A stretch of 38,753 nt of DNA from an uncultured bacterium. GTDB lineage: Bacteria > Verrucomicrobiota > Kiritimatiellia > PWTM01. Location of the stretch: positions 1-38,753 of the forward strand of contig CALLFZ010000020.1 in the NCBI GenBank assembly GCA_938010045.1, given 5' to 3'. The notes under the pieces are model-generated. The model had not been told where the DNA came from and did not search any database. It worked only from the letters and a program-made list of their open reading frames with translations. Both the position numbers and the translations under genes were made by a program. How positions within the stretch are numbered: the stretch's first letter is position 1; each line of letters opens with the position of its first letter. Below are positions 22,983-31,357 of this stretch, one piece after another.

Positions 22983-24468
22983 CCCGCCTGCGCCCTCCGG
23001 CCAACCCCCGACCGTAGCGTCACGCTCGCCTCGTCTTCCGCTCACAGTCCACCGGCAGGGGGGCACATCCCGTTCCCCGAGACTGTGCCCTCGAGAGCCC
23101 ACGGAGCGGACGGGATGGAGCGGAAACCTCGTGCGGGTGGGCGGGCGGCACCTCGAAACGGAACACACACTGAACCAAGATGGTTTGAGAACGTCATGGC
23201 CTCAGCCCGGCGCATCGGGTTGGACGAACACCGCGGCACGTCGCAGTCGGACGGCGAGCGAGTCACGCGCGGGCAGGGAACACCGCCGCCAACCACCGGT
23301 AGAAGGGCGAGCGTCGGATCAGCTGGAACCTGCCGCAGCGATGGTTGCGGCGCACGTTTTCGGTGAAGAACAGTCGCCTCTGGCTGCTCATGCTGCGTTG
23401 TCGGTATCCGCCCCAAGCGAGCGAAGTGCCGAGACGATGCCTGCCGTGTCTGAGCCGAGACAGGGGGATGCTCGGCGGCCCAGTGCTGGTCACGGAATGT
23501 TGTGTGGTCTCCTCCACCCCAACGGCGACGGCGATTCGGTCGCCGGCTGGCAGCCGCTCGGCGCCACTCGGGAGTTGCCGCGGCGCCGCAAGATTTTCCC
23601 CGAGCAGAGGCCCCCACATCAGCACGGGGCCCGATGTGTCTCACTCTGATGGGCAACTCCTCGTCCTTCCACGATGAAGGTCCCGTGGCGGCCGGCCAGG
23701 GGGTTTCCCCTCGGACATCCGACCCAGGCCAAAACGGAAGGCAAGTCGCACGGCAGGTGGAACGCCGCCAGCTGGGGACGCGCGGGATCGCGACGGAGCT
23801 GATTGGCGGCTACGGCGCGGCCCAGCTTCTTCGATGTGCCGGCGCGTCGTCCATCGGACGAACGATTGGCGCAGAGGGGAGACGGTCGGGACCATCATCC
23901 GTCTGAAGGCGCGACGCTCGACCGGCGCCAATGGCGCGATGCTTTTGAACTCGCGCGCGAACGTTGGAGCACCGAGTCAAGCCAGCACCCCGTGCGGGCA
24001 CACCGCCACGGTGAGCGTCGCCGGCGGAGCCGATATCCGAACCGGGCACAGAGAATGACAACCCTGCGCTCGATGGCGCGGTTCCCTCCCAGCCGCCGGC
24101 ATCTCTCCGGCTCAGTTCACGCGCACACTGGACCAATGCGGAGTTGGGTCTGCCGTGCGTATCGGCCCCGGGCGTTGCGCGGATGAATGTCACCACTCGT
24201 CTGGCGGTCAGTGAGGGCCGCTGTTCCGGCTGTGGGCGATGACCGCCCACCACATTTTCGCGCCGACGGGGATCTCGGGCGAAAACCGCTCTCACATCTT
24301 CTCGGTGGCCTCTGCGAGCGTCGAGATTGTGCTCGCTTGGATTCCGTCTCTTCGTCGCCACCCCTCGCCCCACATTGCCCAATCGAGAATGACGCCGACG
24401 TGCCCTCCTCCGAATCGGCGGACCGAAGACCTTGACAACGAACGGACCCCGAACGAAGCTGAACTAAG
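22983..24468. other. Long gene-poor interval
   Basis: About 1.5 kb in which I see no convincing gene on either strand. The open frames are Arg/Pro/Ser-rich, start without ribosome binding sites and match nothing I recognise. There are no insertion-sequence ends, CRISPR-type repeats or tRNAs. A few frame fragments on the minus strand near 23500-23930 have a more natural composition and could be decayed coding sequence. Its right end must carry the promoter of the zinc operon; no clear Zur box was found. Confidence 0.5.
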
Positions 24469-24822
24469 GTGAACACCGCGCGAGCACATCGCTGGTGGCT
24501 TTCAATGGCCGCGGCCGCGTGGCTGCTGGCGGGATTGCCGCATACACATCCGGCCACGGAGCGTCCGCTGAGCGAACCGTTCGCCTGCGGTTCTTGTCCA
24601 TCGAGCTCAGGCATCCCGGCGCCGGCTGATGACGGCGACGACGGCCCGGCCCAATGCGACCGCTGCCACCTCGCCGCGTCGCCCGCACTGTCCGCCGCGG
24701 CGCCGCCCCTCCTAACCGCCGTTCGCACGGTTCGGTTCGATGCCCTACCGCTCGAGGCGACGGCCCCCTCGGCGGTCGCCGACATCCGCTGGCCGCCCTC
24801 CCAAGCTCCTCCCTCCGCCTGA
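24469..24822 (+). CDS. Small exported Cys/His protein at the head of the zinc operon
   Basis: The frame has 117 codons from GTG 24469, or 105 from ATG 24505; neither has a strong ribosome binding site. The N-terminus (RAHRWWLSMAAAAWLLAGLP) looks like a signal sequence. It is followed by HTHP, then by CGSCPSSSGIPAP and CDRCHLAASPAL, two CxxC pairs suitable for binding a metal ion. I do not recognise the family with confidence; small CxxC proteins of the DUF2946 kind are often found beside metal-transport genes and look broadly similar. Its position 113 bases before the outer-membrane protein and on the same strand as the ZnuABC set suggests a role in zinc handling in the periplasm. It may also be partly regulatory or unexpressed. 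Confidence 0.55.
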   Translation: MNTARAHRWWLSMAAAAWLLAGLPHTHPATERPLSEPFACGSCPSSSGIPAPADDGDDGPAQCDRCHLAASPALSAAAPPLLTAVRTVRFDALPLEATAPSAVADIRWPPSQAPPSA

Positions 24823-24935
24823 CCCATCGCGCATCGTTTGGCGCCGCGGCCGCACGAATGTGTGCGGTGCGGCGATGATGTTGTGGTCCGGTTCCAATGT
24901 TCAAATCTCTAAGATCCAGGAGGAAGTTCAGACTC

Positions 24936-26216
24936 ATGCACCCGTTTCGATGGTTGGTGTTCGCCGCTGTTGCGATCACGATGCTCGAGGTTCACGCGCA
25001 ACCACCTGAACGAAGAGATCCGAGATGGGCGACGTGGTCGTCGCGCACTTCGGCGTTCAACCCCGACATATCCGCGATACTCGACGTCTTCTATCACCAT
25101 GATGACACCGATGACGGTATCGCCGATCGGCTCGGTGAATTGCCGGGTTTCCGTGCGCATCACGATGACCACGGCGATGGTCACTCGCACGGACAAACGC
25201 CCCGCCAGGGGTTCAACCTCCGCCACATCGAGCTGGTGGTCTCCGCGGCGGTGGACCCGTACGCGAAAGGGATGGTGAATGTCGCGATCACCGAGGACGC
25301 CGCCGAGCTGGAGGAGGCGTGGTTCGAAACACTCTCGCTGCCGTTCGGGCTCAAGCTGAAGGGCGGCAAATTCTACAGCGACATGGGTTACATCAACCCG
25401 CAACACCCCCACCAGTGGGACTTTGCGGATCAGCCGCTGGTGTACCGGCTCCTGCTGGGCGAGCACGGCCTGAACGACGCGGGCGTCCAACTGAGTTGGC
25501 TCGCGCCCACGTCGTGGTATCTGCTGCTCGGCGTCGAGGCCTTCCAGGGCACGCTCGATGCGTTCTCGTATCACGGTGAGGACCCGCTGCCGAAACACGA
25601 TGCGCCGCGGATCGGCGTTGGCTGGCTCAAACTCGGACCGCCGCTCGAAGGCCCACACGGTGTTCAGCTCGGCGTTTTTGGGGTACTCGGCCGACAGCAG
25701 GAAGAGCATGATGGAGACGCCGATGGCGAGCCGGACCACTGGCTCGATGGCGATTCGGCGATCTGGGGCGTCGATGCCGTCTACAAATATGATGCGCCTC
25801 ACCCCTACGGCGCAGGAGATTGGGTTCTCCAAGGGGAATACGCCCGCCGCGACCGAAGTCTCGACCTCGTCGCGCACGATCTACGAACGGATCTCGTGGG
25901 CCGTGCGCTCGACACCGCCCAAGACGGCTACTACGTCCAGGCCGTCTACGGCGTCCTGTCGCGCTGGCGCGTCGGCGTCCGATGGGAACAGGTCGGCCTG
26001 ACCAACCGCGATGACTTGCCGACCGGCGACCGCGAACGCCGCAACGCCTCGTGGAAGGCCTCCGGCATGGTGGACTTTACGCCGTCCGAGTTTTCACGGT
26101 TTCGCGTCCAGATCAGCCGCGGTCGCTACGAACTTGACGACGGTTCCGAAGACGCCACCGAACTGTATCTGCAGGCGATCTTCTCGATCGGCGCGCACGG
26201 CGCCCACAAGTTCTGA
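24936..26216 (+). CDS. Outer-membrane protein of the zinc-uptake operon
   Basis: The protein has 426 residues, with a signal sequence (MHPFRWLVFAAVAITMLEVH, then AQ) and a beta-rich barrel of alternating hydrophobic residues. A His/Asp-rich stretch (FRAHHDDHGDGHSHGQTP, about 77-94) is suited to binding Zn2+ at the surface. Conserved blocks include GFNLRHIELVVSAAVDPYAK, SLPFGLKLKGGKFYSDMGYI, PHQWDFADQPLVYRLLLGEH and GVQLSWLAPTSWYLLLGVE. I recall these from proteins annotated as zinc-regulated outer-membrane receptors, although no TonB plug is present here and a porin-like barrel is likelier. I chose ATG 24936 because AGGAGG lies 12 bases upstream; the earlier ATG at 24897 has no such site. It ends 8 bases before the ZnuA gene. 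Confidence 0.78.
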   Translation: MHPFRWLVFAAVAITMLEVHAQPPERRDPRWATWSSRTSAFNPDISAILDVFYHHDDTDDGIADRLGELPGFRAHHDDHGDGHSHGQTPRQGFNLRHIELVVSAAVDPYAKGMVNVAITEDAAELEEAWFETLSLPFGLKLKGGKFYSDMGYINPQHPHQWDFADQPLVYRLLLGEHGLNDAGVQLSWLAPTSWYLLLGVEAFQGTLDAFSYHGEDPLPKHDAPRIGVGWLKLGPPLEGPHGVQLGVFGVLGRQQEEHDGDADGEPDHWLDGDSAIWGVDAVYKYDAPHPYGAGDWVLQGEYARRDRSLDLVAHDLRTDLVGRALDTAQDGYYVQAVYGVLSRWRVGVRWEQVGLTNRDDLPTGDRERRNASWKASGMVDFTPSEFSRFRVQISRGRYELDDGSEDATELYLQAIFSIGAHGAHKF

Positions 26217-26224
26217 GGCCAGCC

Positions 26225-27244
26225 ATGAACAGCGTCTGCGCCAAGGTGTTCTCTATTCTCGCGGTTGTCCCCTCGTTCCTCGTCGGAACCGCCGCCGCCT
26301 CGCTGCGAGTCGTAACCACGACCTCGGATTTGGCAGCCCTGGCGCGCGAGGTCGGTGGCGATCGCGTCGACGTGCGCTCGATCTGCACCGGCCGCGAGGA
26401 TCCGCACATGGTCCAAGGCAAGCCGTCGTTCATCCTCGCCGCGCGCGACGCGGACCTGTGGATCCGTGTCGGGCTCGACCTCGAACTCGGTTGGGAACCG
26501 GTCGTCCTTGAGGGCGCGCGCAATCCGCGCATCCTGCCCGGCCGCGCGGGCCATCTGGATGCCGGCGCACTGATCCAGCCCCTCGATGTCCCCACCGAGC
26601 CGGTGAGCCGCGATCAAGGCGACGTGCACCCCTCGGGCAATCCGCACTATTGGATTGATCCGTGGAACGGCCGCGTCGTCGCCGGCGGCATTGCCGAGCG
26701 CTTCGCGCAGCTCGATCCGACTGGGGCCGACCAGTACGCGGTCCGTCTCGCAGACTTCCAGCGCCGCCTGGACGAGCGGATGTTCGGCGCCTCCCTGTTG
26801 GAGCGGCTTTCGGGCGACGAGGCATGGGCCGCCCTCCACGCGGGCGAGCTCGACACGCGCGCGGCGGCCGTCGGCGTGCCGCTGGGCGGCTGGTATGCCG
26901 CGATGCGGCCGGTCCGCGGCCAGCGGATTCTCACGTATCACCGAAGCTGGACCTACTTCGCGCAACGCTTCGGCCTCGAGATCGTCGGCGAGATCGAGCC
27001 CAAACCTGGCATTCCGCCCTCGGCCGCGTGGCTCGATTCGTTGGGGGACCGCGCGCGCGCCGCCGGCGTCCGCCTCATCCTTCAGGAACCGTTTTACTCG
27101 GATCGCGCGGCACGCCGGCTTGCGGAGCGCATCGGAGCCGCCGTCGTCGTCGCGCCGATCAGCGTCGGTGCCGAGCCCGAGGCCGCCGATTACCTGTCGC
27201 TGCTCGACACGATCGTTGCGCGCCTGACCTCGACCACGCGATGA
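26225..27244 (+). CDS. znuA: Zinc ABC transporter, substrate-binding protein (ZnuA-like)
   Basis: It binds Zn2+ (or Mn2+) in the periplasm and delivers it to the membrane transporter. The protein has 339 residues, with a signal sequence to about residue 25 (SFLVGTAAAS), then LRVVTTTSDLAALAREVGGD, the standard start of cluster A-I binding proteins. Metal ligands are visible as His61 in REDPHMVQGKPSF, His141 in SGNPHYWIDP and His239 in TYHRSWTYF, with an acidic residue in LILQEPFYSD (Glu288). The His-rich loop of ZnuA proteins is short here, with only QGDVHP before His141. The stop overlaps the ATPase start as ATGA. Zinc is preferred over manganese by context, since the neighbour carries a His-rich loop, but the metal is inferred. 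Confidence 0.87.
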   Translation: MNSVCAKVFSILAVVPSFLVGTAAASLRVVTTTSDLAALAREVGGDRVDVRSICTGREDPHMVQGKPSFILAARDADLWIRVGLDLELGWEPVVLEGARNPRILPGRAGHLDAGALIQPLDVPTEPVSRDQGDVHPSGNPHYWIDPWNGRVVAGGIAERFAQLDPTGADQYAVRLADFQRRLDERMFGASLLERLSGDEAWAALHAGELDTRAAAVGVPLGGWYAAMRPVRGQRILTYHRSWTYFAQRFGLEIVGEIEPKPGIPPSAAWLDSLGDRARAAGVRLILQEPFYSDRAARRLAERIGAAVVVAPISVGAEPEAADYLSLLDTIVARLTSTTR

Positions 27245-27975
27245 ACGTCGCGCCGCGTATCCCGCCCGTCGCGACCCGGCCGCGTTCGACTGGGCCCACC
27301 GCCTCCGAATTTCACGTGGTCTGCGAGGGAGTCTGGCTCGGCTACGACGAGGAGATCGTGCTTCGCGACGTCTCGCTCGAGGTGCTGCCCGGCCGATACA
27401 TCTGGCTCGTAGGGGCCAATGGCACAGGCAAAAGCACTCTACTGCGCGCGATCGTCGGCCTACTGCCACCGCGTCGGGGCCGCATCTGGCGAGGTGCCGA
27501 CGCGCGGCCGGCTGGTTATGTGCCCCAACAGCAAACACTCGACCGTTGTTTTCCCATGACCACGCGCGCGATCGTCGAAATGGGATTGTTCGCGCGCATC
27601 GGGCCCTGGCGCCGCCCCTCACCGACACGGCTCCGAGAGGTGGACGACTGGCTCGCGCGACTGGGCTTGAGGGAGCACGCCCACAAGACTCTCGCGGAGC
27701 TCTCCGGTGGAATGCGCCAGAAGACGTTGCTCGCGCGGGCGCTCGTCACGGGTGCGCGGCTAATGGTGCTCGACGAGCCGGCCTCGGAGCTCGACGCCGC
27801 ATCCGCCGCCGTGATTTGGGGCGAACTGAAACGCCGCGTCACGGAGGAGCACTGCTCCGTACTCGCGGCGCACCACGGTCCGCTGCCTGAGCCGATCGCA
27901 GGCGGCGACGAGTGGATCGCCGAGGTGGGTCGGGGGCACGTGCGGTGCACCCCGCGAGGAGGTGGCTCTCGATGA
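27241..27975 (+). CDS. znuC: Zinc ABC transporter, ATP-binding protein (ZnuC-like)
   Basis: It energises metal import from the cytoplasmic side. The protein has 244 residues. It has the Walker A GANGTGKST, the Q-loop region GYVPQQQTLDRCFPMT, the signature LSGGMRQKTLLARAL, Walker B LMVLDEPAS and a following H-loop (SVLAAHHGPLP). YVPQQQ with a nearby FPMT is the pattern of the metal (ZnuC/MntB) branch of ABC ATPases. The start ATG 27241-27243 overlaps the ZnuA stop as ATGA, and the permease starts inside this gene's stop in the same way. An N-terminal extension of about 30 residues before the domain (APRIPPVATRPRSTGPTASE) is Pro/Arg-rich and may be spurious if translation starts later, but no better start is evident. 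Confidence 0.9.
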   Translation: MNVAPRIPPVATRPRSTGPTASEFHVVCEGVWLGYDEEIVLRDVSLEVLPGRYIWLVGANGTGKSTLLRAIVGLLPPRRGRIWRGADARPAGYVPQQQTLDRCFPMTTRAIVEMGLFARIGPWRRPSPTRLREVDDWLARLGLREHAHKTLAELSGGMRQKTLLARALVTGARLMVLDEPASELDAASAAVIWGELKRRVTEEHCSVLAAHHGPLPEPIAGGDEWIAEVGRGHVRCTPRGGGSR

Positions 27976-28814
27976 TCGGCGCCCTCGCCGCGGTGGCCCG
28001 AGAGTTTCCGGAAGCTCTGGCGACGGGGCTCATGACCGGCGTGGCCCTCGCGTGGCTTGGCGTGTTCGTCGTGCTGCGTCGCGCAGTGTTCGCCGGCCTC
28101 GCGATGGCCGAGGCCGCGGTGTTCGGTGGAGTGGCAGCGGAGCGGATGCACAGTGCATCGCTCCTGGGAGCCGTCACGGGCTCACTGGCCGCCGCCGGGC
28201 TGACCTTGGGCCCTCGCGGCCGCGAACGGCTGCCGCGCGAAGCGACCGTCGCGGTGGTCTTCGTCGGCGCTGCGGCGCTCGCGCTCCTCGTCGGCACCGG
28301 CGGAGGCCACCATCTGCGCGAAGTCCGCGCCGCGCTCGAAGGCGATCTGATCTTGGTCTCCCGCGCCGATCTCCGTGTGGCGGCGCTCCTGCTATTGCCG
28401 ATCGCCGCGCTGAGCTGTCTGCTCGCGCGCCCCTGGCTCTACGTGATGTTTGACCGGGACATGGCGGTCGCGATCGGGCTGAAGCCCGCCCTTTGGGAAA
28501 CTGCGTTCTTCCTGCTGCTCGGCGTGGCCGTCGCCGCGGCGACCCGCATCATCGGTCCGATGCTGGTACTCGCCCATCTCGTGGTCTCTCCGACCGCCGG
28601 TCTTCTCATCTCGCGCCGGTGGCCCCGCGTACTACTGGGCTCCGCCGCGATCGCGGTCTTGGCCACCTGTCTGGGGATGGCCTTCTCGTACCGGTGGGAC
28701 CTACCCACCAATGCGACCATCACGGCGACCTCCGTCGCGTTGCTCGCCGTGGCCGGCATCGTACGGAAGATCGCGTGCGCGGCGCATCGGCGGGGAACCT
28801 CCTCGCCGCGATGA
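27972..28814 (+). CDS. znuB: Zinc ABC transporter, permease (ZnuB-like)
   Basis: It forms the membrane channel of the transporter. The protein has 280 residues with about eight hydrophobic segments. The family pattern is visible in VALAWLGVFVVLRRAVFAGL, MAEAAVFGGVAAE (the conserved A-hydrophobic-G segment after the second helix) and IIGPMLVLAHLVVSPTAGLL near the C-terminal half, the standard ABC-3 block. A short loop GTGGGHHLREVRA contains two His residues. The start ATG 27972-27974 overlaps the ATPase stop. The last residues (CAAHRRGTSSPR) are basic and cytoplasmic. It is the last gene of the zinc operon; the next gene is convergent, 251 bases away. Confidence 0.87.
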   Translation: MIGALAAVAREFPEALATGLMTGVALAWLGVFVVLRRAVFAGLAMAEAAVFGGVAAERMHSASLLGAVTGSLAAAGLTLGPRGRERLPREATVAVVFVGAAALALLVGTGGGHHLREVRAALEGDLILVSRADLRVAALLLLPIAALSCLLARPWLYVMFDRDMAVAIGLKPALWETAFFLLLGVAVAAATRIIGPMLVLAHLVVSPTAGLLISRRWPRVLLGSAAIAVLATCLGMAFSYRWDLPTNATITATSVALLAVAGIVRKIACAAHRRGTSSPR

Positions 28815-29065
28815 GCCAAGCGCGCAGGATGTCGCGATGTCATCCGCCCCCCAGACGCCGCCGTTGGCACCGCGATGTTTGTCATCGCCCGACTTGTCAT
28901 GGGAGGACCGCCGGCCATCGTCGGCCTACCTCAGATCCAAGGGGGCCTGGCATCCAACCGCGCAGCGGAAGGACTTGGGCCGCTCTGGTCACCCTCGTGC
29001 AGGAGTCACGAACGCGAGATCCGGTCTCTTCGTTCCGCTGCCGGCGAAACCTCGAGGGCGGTCGG

Positions 29066-30088
29066 TCAGGACCAGACGCCGGCGCAGATCTCGCCACAGT
29101 CCGGACACGCTCCACCCGCACGTAGTCGGTTCTCGACCACCGCAAAACCGCGCCGCCGGATCAGCGCCGCGCCGCACCGCCCGCACCAGGTCGTCGCGCC
29201 CTCGTCGTCCCAGACGTTGCCGGTGTACACGTGCAGCAGACCGACGTCCTTTGCGATTCGACGCGCGTCCCTCAGCGTCTCGATTGGTGTCGCAGGGTGA
29301 TCCCTCATGTGGTAGTTCGGGTAGAAGGCCGAAACATGCAGTGGCACGTCGGGGCCCAGGTGCGCGAGCACCCACTCCGCCAGCTCCCGAATCTCGGCGG
29401 GCGAATCGTTCTGGCCGGGAATCACCAGCGTCGTGAGCTCCAGCCAGCACGAGGTCCGTCGGTGGACATACTCGATGGTCTCGAGCACCGGTTGCAGGTG
29501 GACGCCGCATAGCCGCCGATAAAAGGTCTCGCGAAACGACTTGAGATCAATGTTGGTGGCGTCCATGAGACCGAAAAAGGTCGCGCGCGGTTCCGGCTCA
29601 ATGTAGCCGGCGGTCACTGCGACATTTCGCACTCCGGCGGCCCGGGCCGCATCGGCGCACTCGAGCGTGAACTCGTAGCTGACGATCGGCTCGTTGTAGG
29701 TGTACGAGATGCTCGCGGAGTTCGTGCGCCGCGCCACTTCGACCAGCTGCGCCGGGGTCACGGGCTCGGGGTCCAGCGCCGACTCATCGGACGGTTTGCT
29801 GATGTGCCAGTTCTGGCAGAAGCGACACAACAGGTTACACCCGATCGTACCGAACGAGAGCGAGCGGCTCGCCGGCAGAAAGTGGTAGAGCGGTTTTTTC
29901 TCGATCGGGTCCACCGCGACGCCGCTGACGCGTCCGTAGGCCGCCAGTTCCACGCGGCCGCCGCGCGCGCGCCGCGCGAAACAAATGCCGCGCGCCCCCT
30001 CCGCCAGTCGGCAGCGGTGCGGACACAGGCCGCACTCGATGCGTCCGTCCTCGAGTCGCCGGCTCGGGGCTGGAAACCGTGTCTCCAT
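29066..30088 (-). CDS. amrS: AmrS-like radical SAM enzyme (AmmeMemoRadiSam type)
   Basis: The protein has 340 residues. The [4Fe-4S] motif of radical SAM enzymes is CNLLCRFC in SFGTIGCNLLCRFCQNW. Before it lies CGLCPHRC, and the C-terminus carries four more Cys (CGRC and CPDC), which resemble a zinc ribbon. Other family blocks are VDPIEKKPLYHFLPASRSLS, SYTYNEPIVSYEF, NIDLKSFRETFYRRLCGVHL and HVSAFYPNYHMRDHPATP. These are features of the radical SAM partner in the AmmeMemoRadiSam system, whose chemistry is not well established. The start ATG 30086-30088 has GAGGT upstream. The gene follows cdd by 10 bases and ends the nucleoside operon. The MEMO- and AMMECR1-like partners are not in the window. 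Confidence 0.88.
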   Translation of the reverse strand: METRFPAPSRRLEDGRIECGLCPHRCRLAEGARGICFARRARGGRVELAAYGRVSGVAVDPIEKKPLYHFLPASRSLSFGTIGCNLLCRFCQNWHISKPSDESALDPEPVTPAQLVEVARRTNSASISYTYNEPIVSYEFTLECADAARAAGVRNVAVTAGYIEPEPRATFFGLMDATNIDLKSFRETFYRRLCGVHLQPVLETIEYVHRRTSCWLELTTLVIPGQNDSPAEIRELAEWVLAHLGPDVPLHVSAFYPNYHMRDHPATPIETLRDARRIAKDVGLLHVYTGNVWDDEGATTWCGRCGAALIRRRGFAVVENRLRAGGACPDCGEICAGVWS

Positions 30089-30098
30089 GCACGCGACC

Positions 30099-30509
30099 TC
30101 AGCGGTGATCGCGCATCCGGAACGCGTGGGGCAGCAGCGCGCCGAGCGTCGTGCGTCTCGGTCGGCGATCGCCCGCGCCCGCGACCCATACCGGCGTGTC
30201 CGCGTCCGCAAACTCCGCGAGCACTTGCCGACACGCGCCACACGGCCAGGGCGTCGCGTCGCCGGAGGCGGCGACCGCCAGCGCCACAATGCGTCGCGCG
30301 CCCAGCGAGACCGCCATCCCCACCGCGATGCGCTCCGCGCAGATCGTCAGACCGTACGACGCATTCTCCACGTTGACGCCCGTGAACACGCGGCCGCGCT
30401 CGTCCACGACGGCGGCCCCCACCGAGTACCGCGAGTACGGTGCATACGCCAACGCCATCGCCCGACGCGCTGCCTCGACCAGATCGGTGCCGCGGACCCG
30501 CGCATTCAT
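30099..30509 (-). CDS. cdd: Cytidine deaminase
   Basis: It deaminates cytidine and deoxycytidine to uridine and deoxyuridine, feeding the phosphorylases encoded upstream. The protein has 136 residues, the usual size of tetrameric Cdd. It has the start YAPYSRYSVGAAVVD, the substrate region GVNVENASYGLTICAERIAV containing CAE (the zinc-ligand Cys and catalytic Glu), and PCGACRQVL with the other two Cys ligands. The ATG 30507-30509 overlaps the stop of the PNP gene as ATGA. All expected catalytic residues are present, so an active enzyme is likely. Confidence 0.95.
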   Translation of the reverse strand: MNARVRGTDLVEAARRAMALAYAPYSRYSVGAAVVDERGRVFTGVNVENASYGLTICAERIAVGMAVSLGARRIVALAVAASGDATPWPCGACRQVLAEFADADTPVWVAGAGDRRPRRTTLGALLPHAFRMRDHR

Positions 30510-31357
30510 GCGAGCTCCGCTTCCCAAAACGCACGAAGCCAGCGTGCGGCGGCCGGCGCGACGGCCCGCAGTGTGGCCGTGACCTCCTCGTGCGATGGAG
30601 GCGCAGCGCCGAGGCCGGCCGCAAGGTTCGAGATGCAGCTCACCGCCGCCACCTCGAGCCCCGCGGCGCGCGCCGCGATCGTTTCGGGCGTTGTCGACAT
30701 GCCGACGGCGTCGGCCCCGACGCGTCGCAACCATTCCACCTCCGCCGGCGTCTCGTACATGGGGCCGGACAATCCCGCGTATACACCCTCCAGGGCGCGT
30801 ATCCCCGCGGCGCGCGAAAGCGAAAGCAGTGTTTCCCGCATCCTTCGCGAGTACGCCGCATTCATCGCCGGGAACCGTACGCCGCCCCAGGCGGCGATCG
30901 GCGGGCCGATCAGCGGATTGGACCCCATCAGGTGAAGGTGATCTCGAATCACCATCATGTCGCCAGGGTGCCAGTCCGCCACAAGGCCTCCAGCCGCGTT
31001 CGTGAGCAGCACCCGCCGCGCGCCGAGCGCCGTGAGAATGTGAACCGGCGCGATGACCGGCGTCCACCCCTCTCCCTCGTAAAAATGCCGGCGACCGACG
31101 AACACGAGGAGATCGCGGCCTCGGACGTGCACCCGAAGAAGCCGTCCACCGTGCCCCTCCACCGTCGGGGCGCCCAGCGCGGGCACCTCGCGATACGCGA
31201 TTTCGCCCAGCCAATCGAACGCCTCTGCGACCTCGCTCCACCCCGACCCCAGCACCATGCCTCCGACGGGCCGGACATCGGGCCAGCGAGCGCGAACCGC
31301 GTCGGCGGCCGCCGCGAGACGGGCCGCATCCAGGCCGAGGGTGGCATGCGCGCTCAC
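30506..31357 (-). CDS. Purine nucleoside phosphorylase, trimeric type
   Basis: It converts purine (deoxy)nucleosides and phosphate to the base and (deoxy)ribose-1-phosphate. The protein has 283 residues. The phosphate loop is GGMVLGSGWSEVAE, followed by VGRRHFYEGEG, LTNAAGGLVADWHPGD, GVYAGLSGPMYETPAEVEWL and GADAVGMSTTPE, with SCISNLAAGL carrying the Asn expected to contact the purine ring. These blocks identify the trimeric inosine-guanosine class. The start is a GTG at 31355-31357 overlapping the deoA stop as GTGA; no nearby ATG fits. It lies between deoA and cdd. Confidence 0.93.
   Translation of the reverse strand: MSAHATLGLDAARLAAAADAVRARWPDVRPVGGMVLGSGWSEVAEAFDWLGEIAYREVPALGAPTVEGHGGRLLRVHVRGRDLLVFVGRRHFYEGEGWTPVIAPVHILTALGARRVLLTNAAGGLVADWHPGDMMVIRDHLHLMGSNPLIGPPIAAWGGVRFPAMNAAYSRRMRETLLSLSRAAGIRALEGVYAGLSGPMYETPAEVEWLRRVGADAVGMSTTPETIAARAAGLEVAAVSCISNLAAGLGAAPPSHEEVTATLRAVAPAAARWLRAFWEAELA

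Noticed and set aside
23042-23656. 204-codon frame on the minus strand in the long gene-poor interval
   Set aside because: Low-complexity Arg/Ser/Pro composition, no start signal and no recognisable motif.
24432-24437. TTGACA as a -35 element for the zinc operon
   Set aside because: No acceptable -10 element follows at 16-18 bases; a chance hexamer cannot be excluded.
26662-27240. Long N-terminal extension of the znuC reading frame through znuA
   Set aside because: The ATGA overlap at 27241 and the start of conserved ABC sequence show that translation begins there.
26126-27628. Open frame of 500 codons on the minus strand
   Set aside because: Antisense shadow of the znuA and znuC genes; Arg/Ala-rich without motifs.
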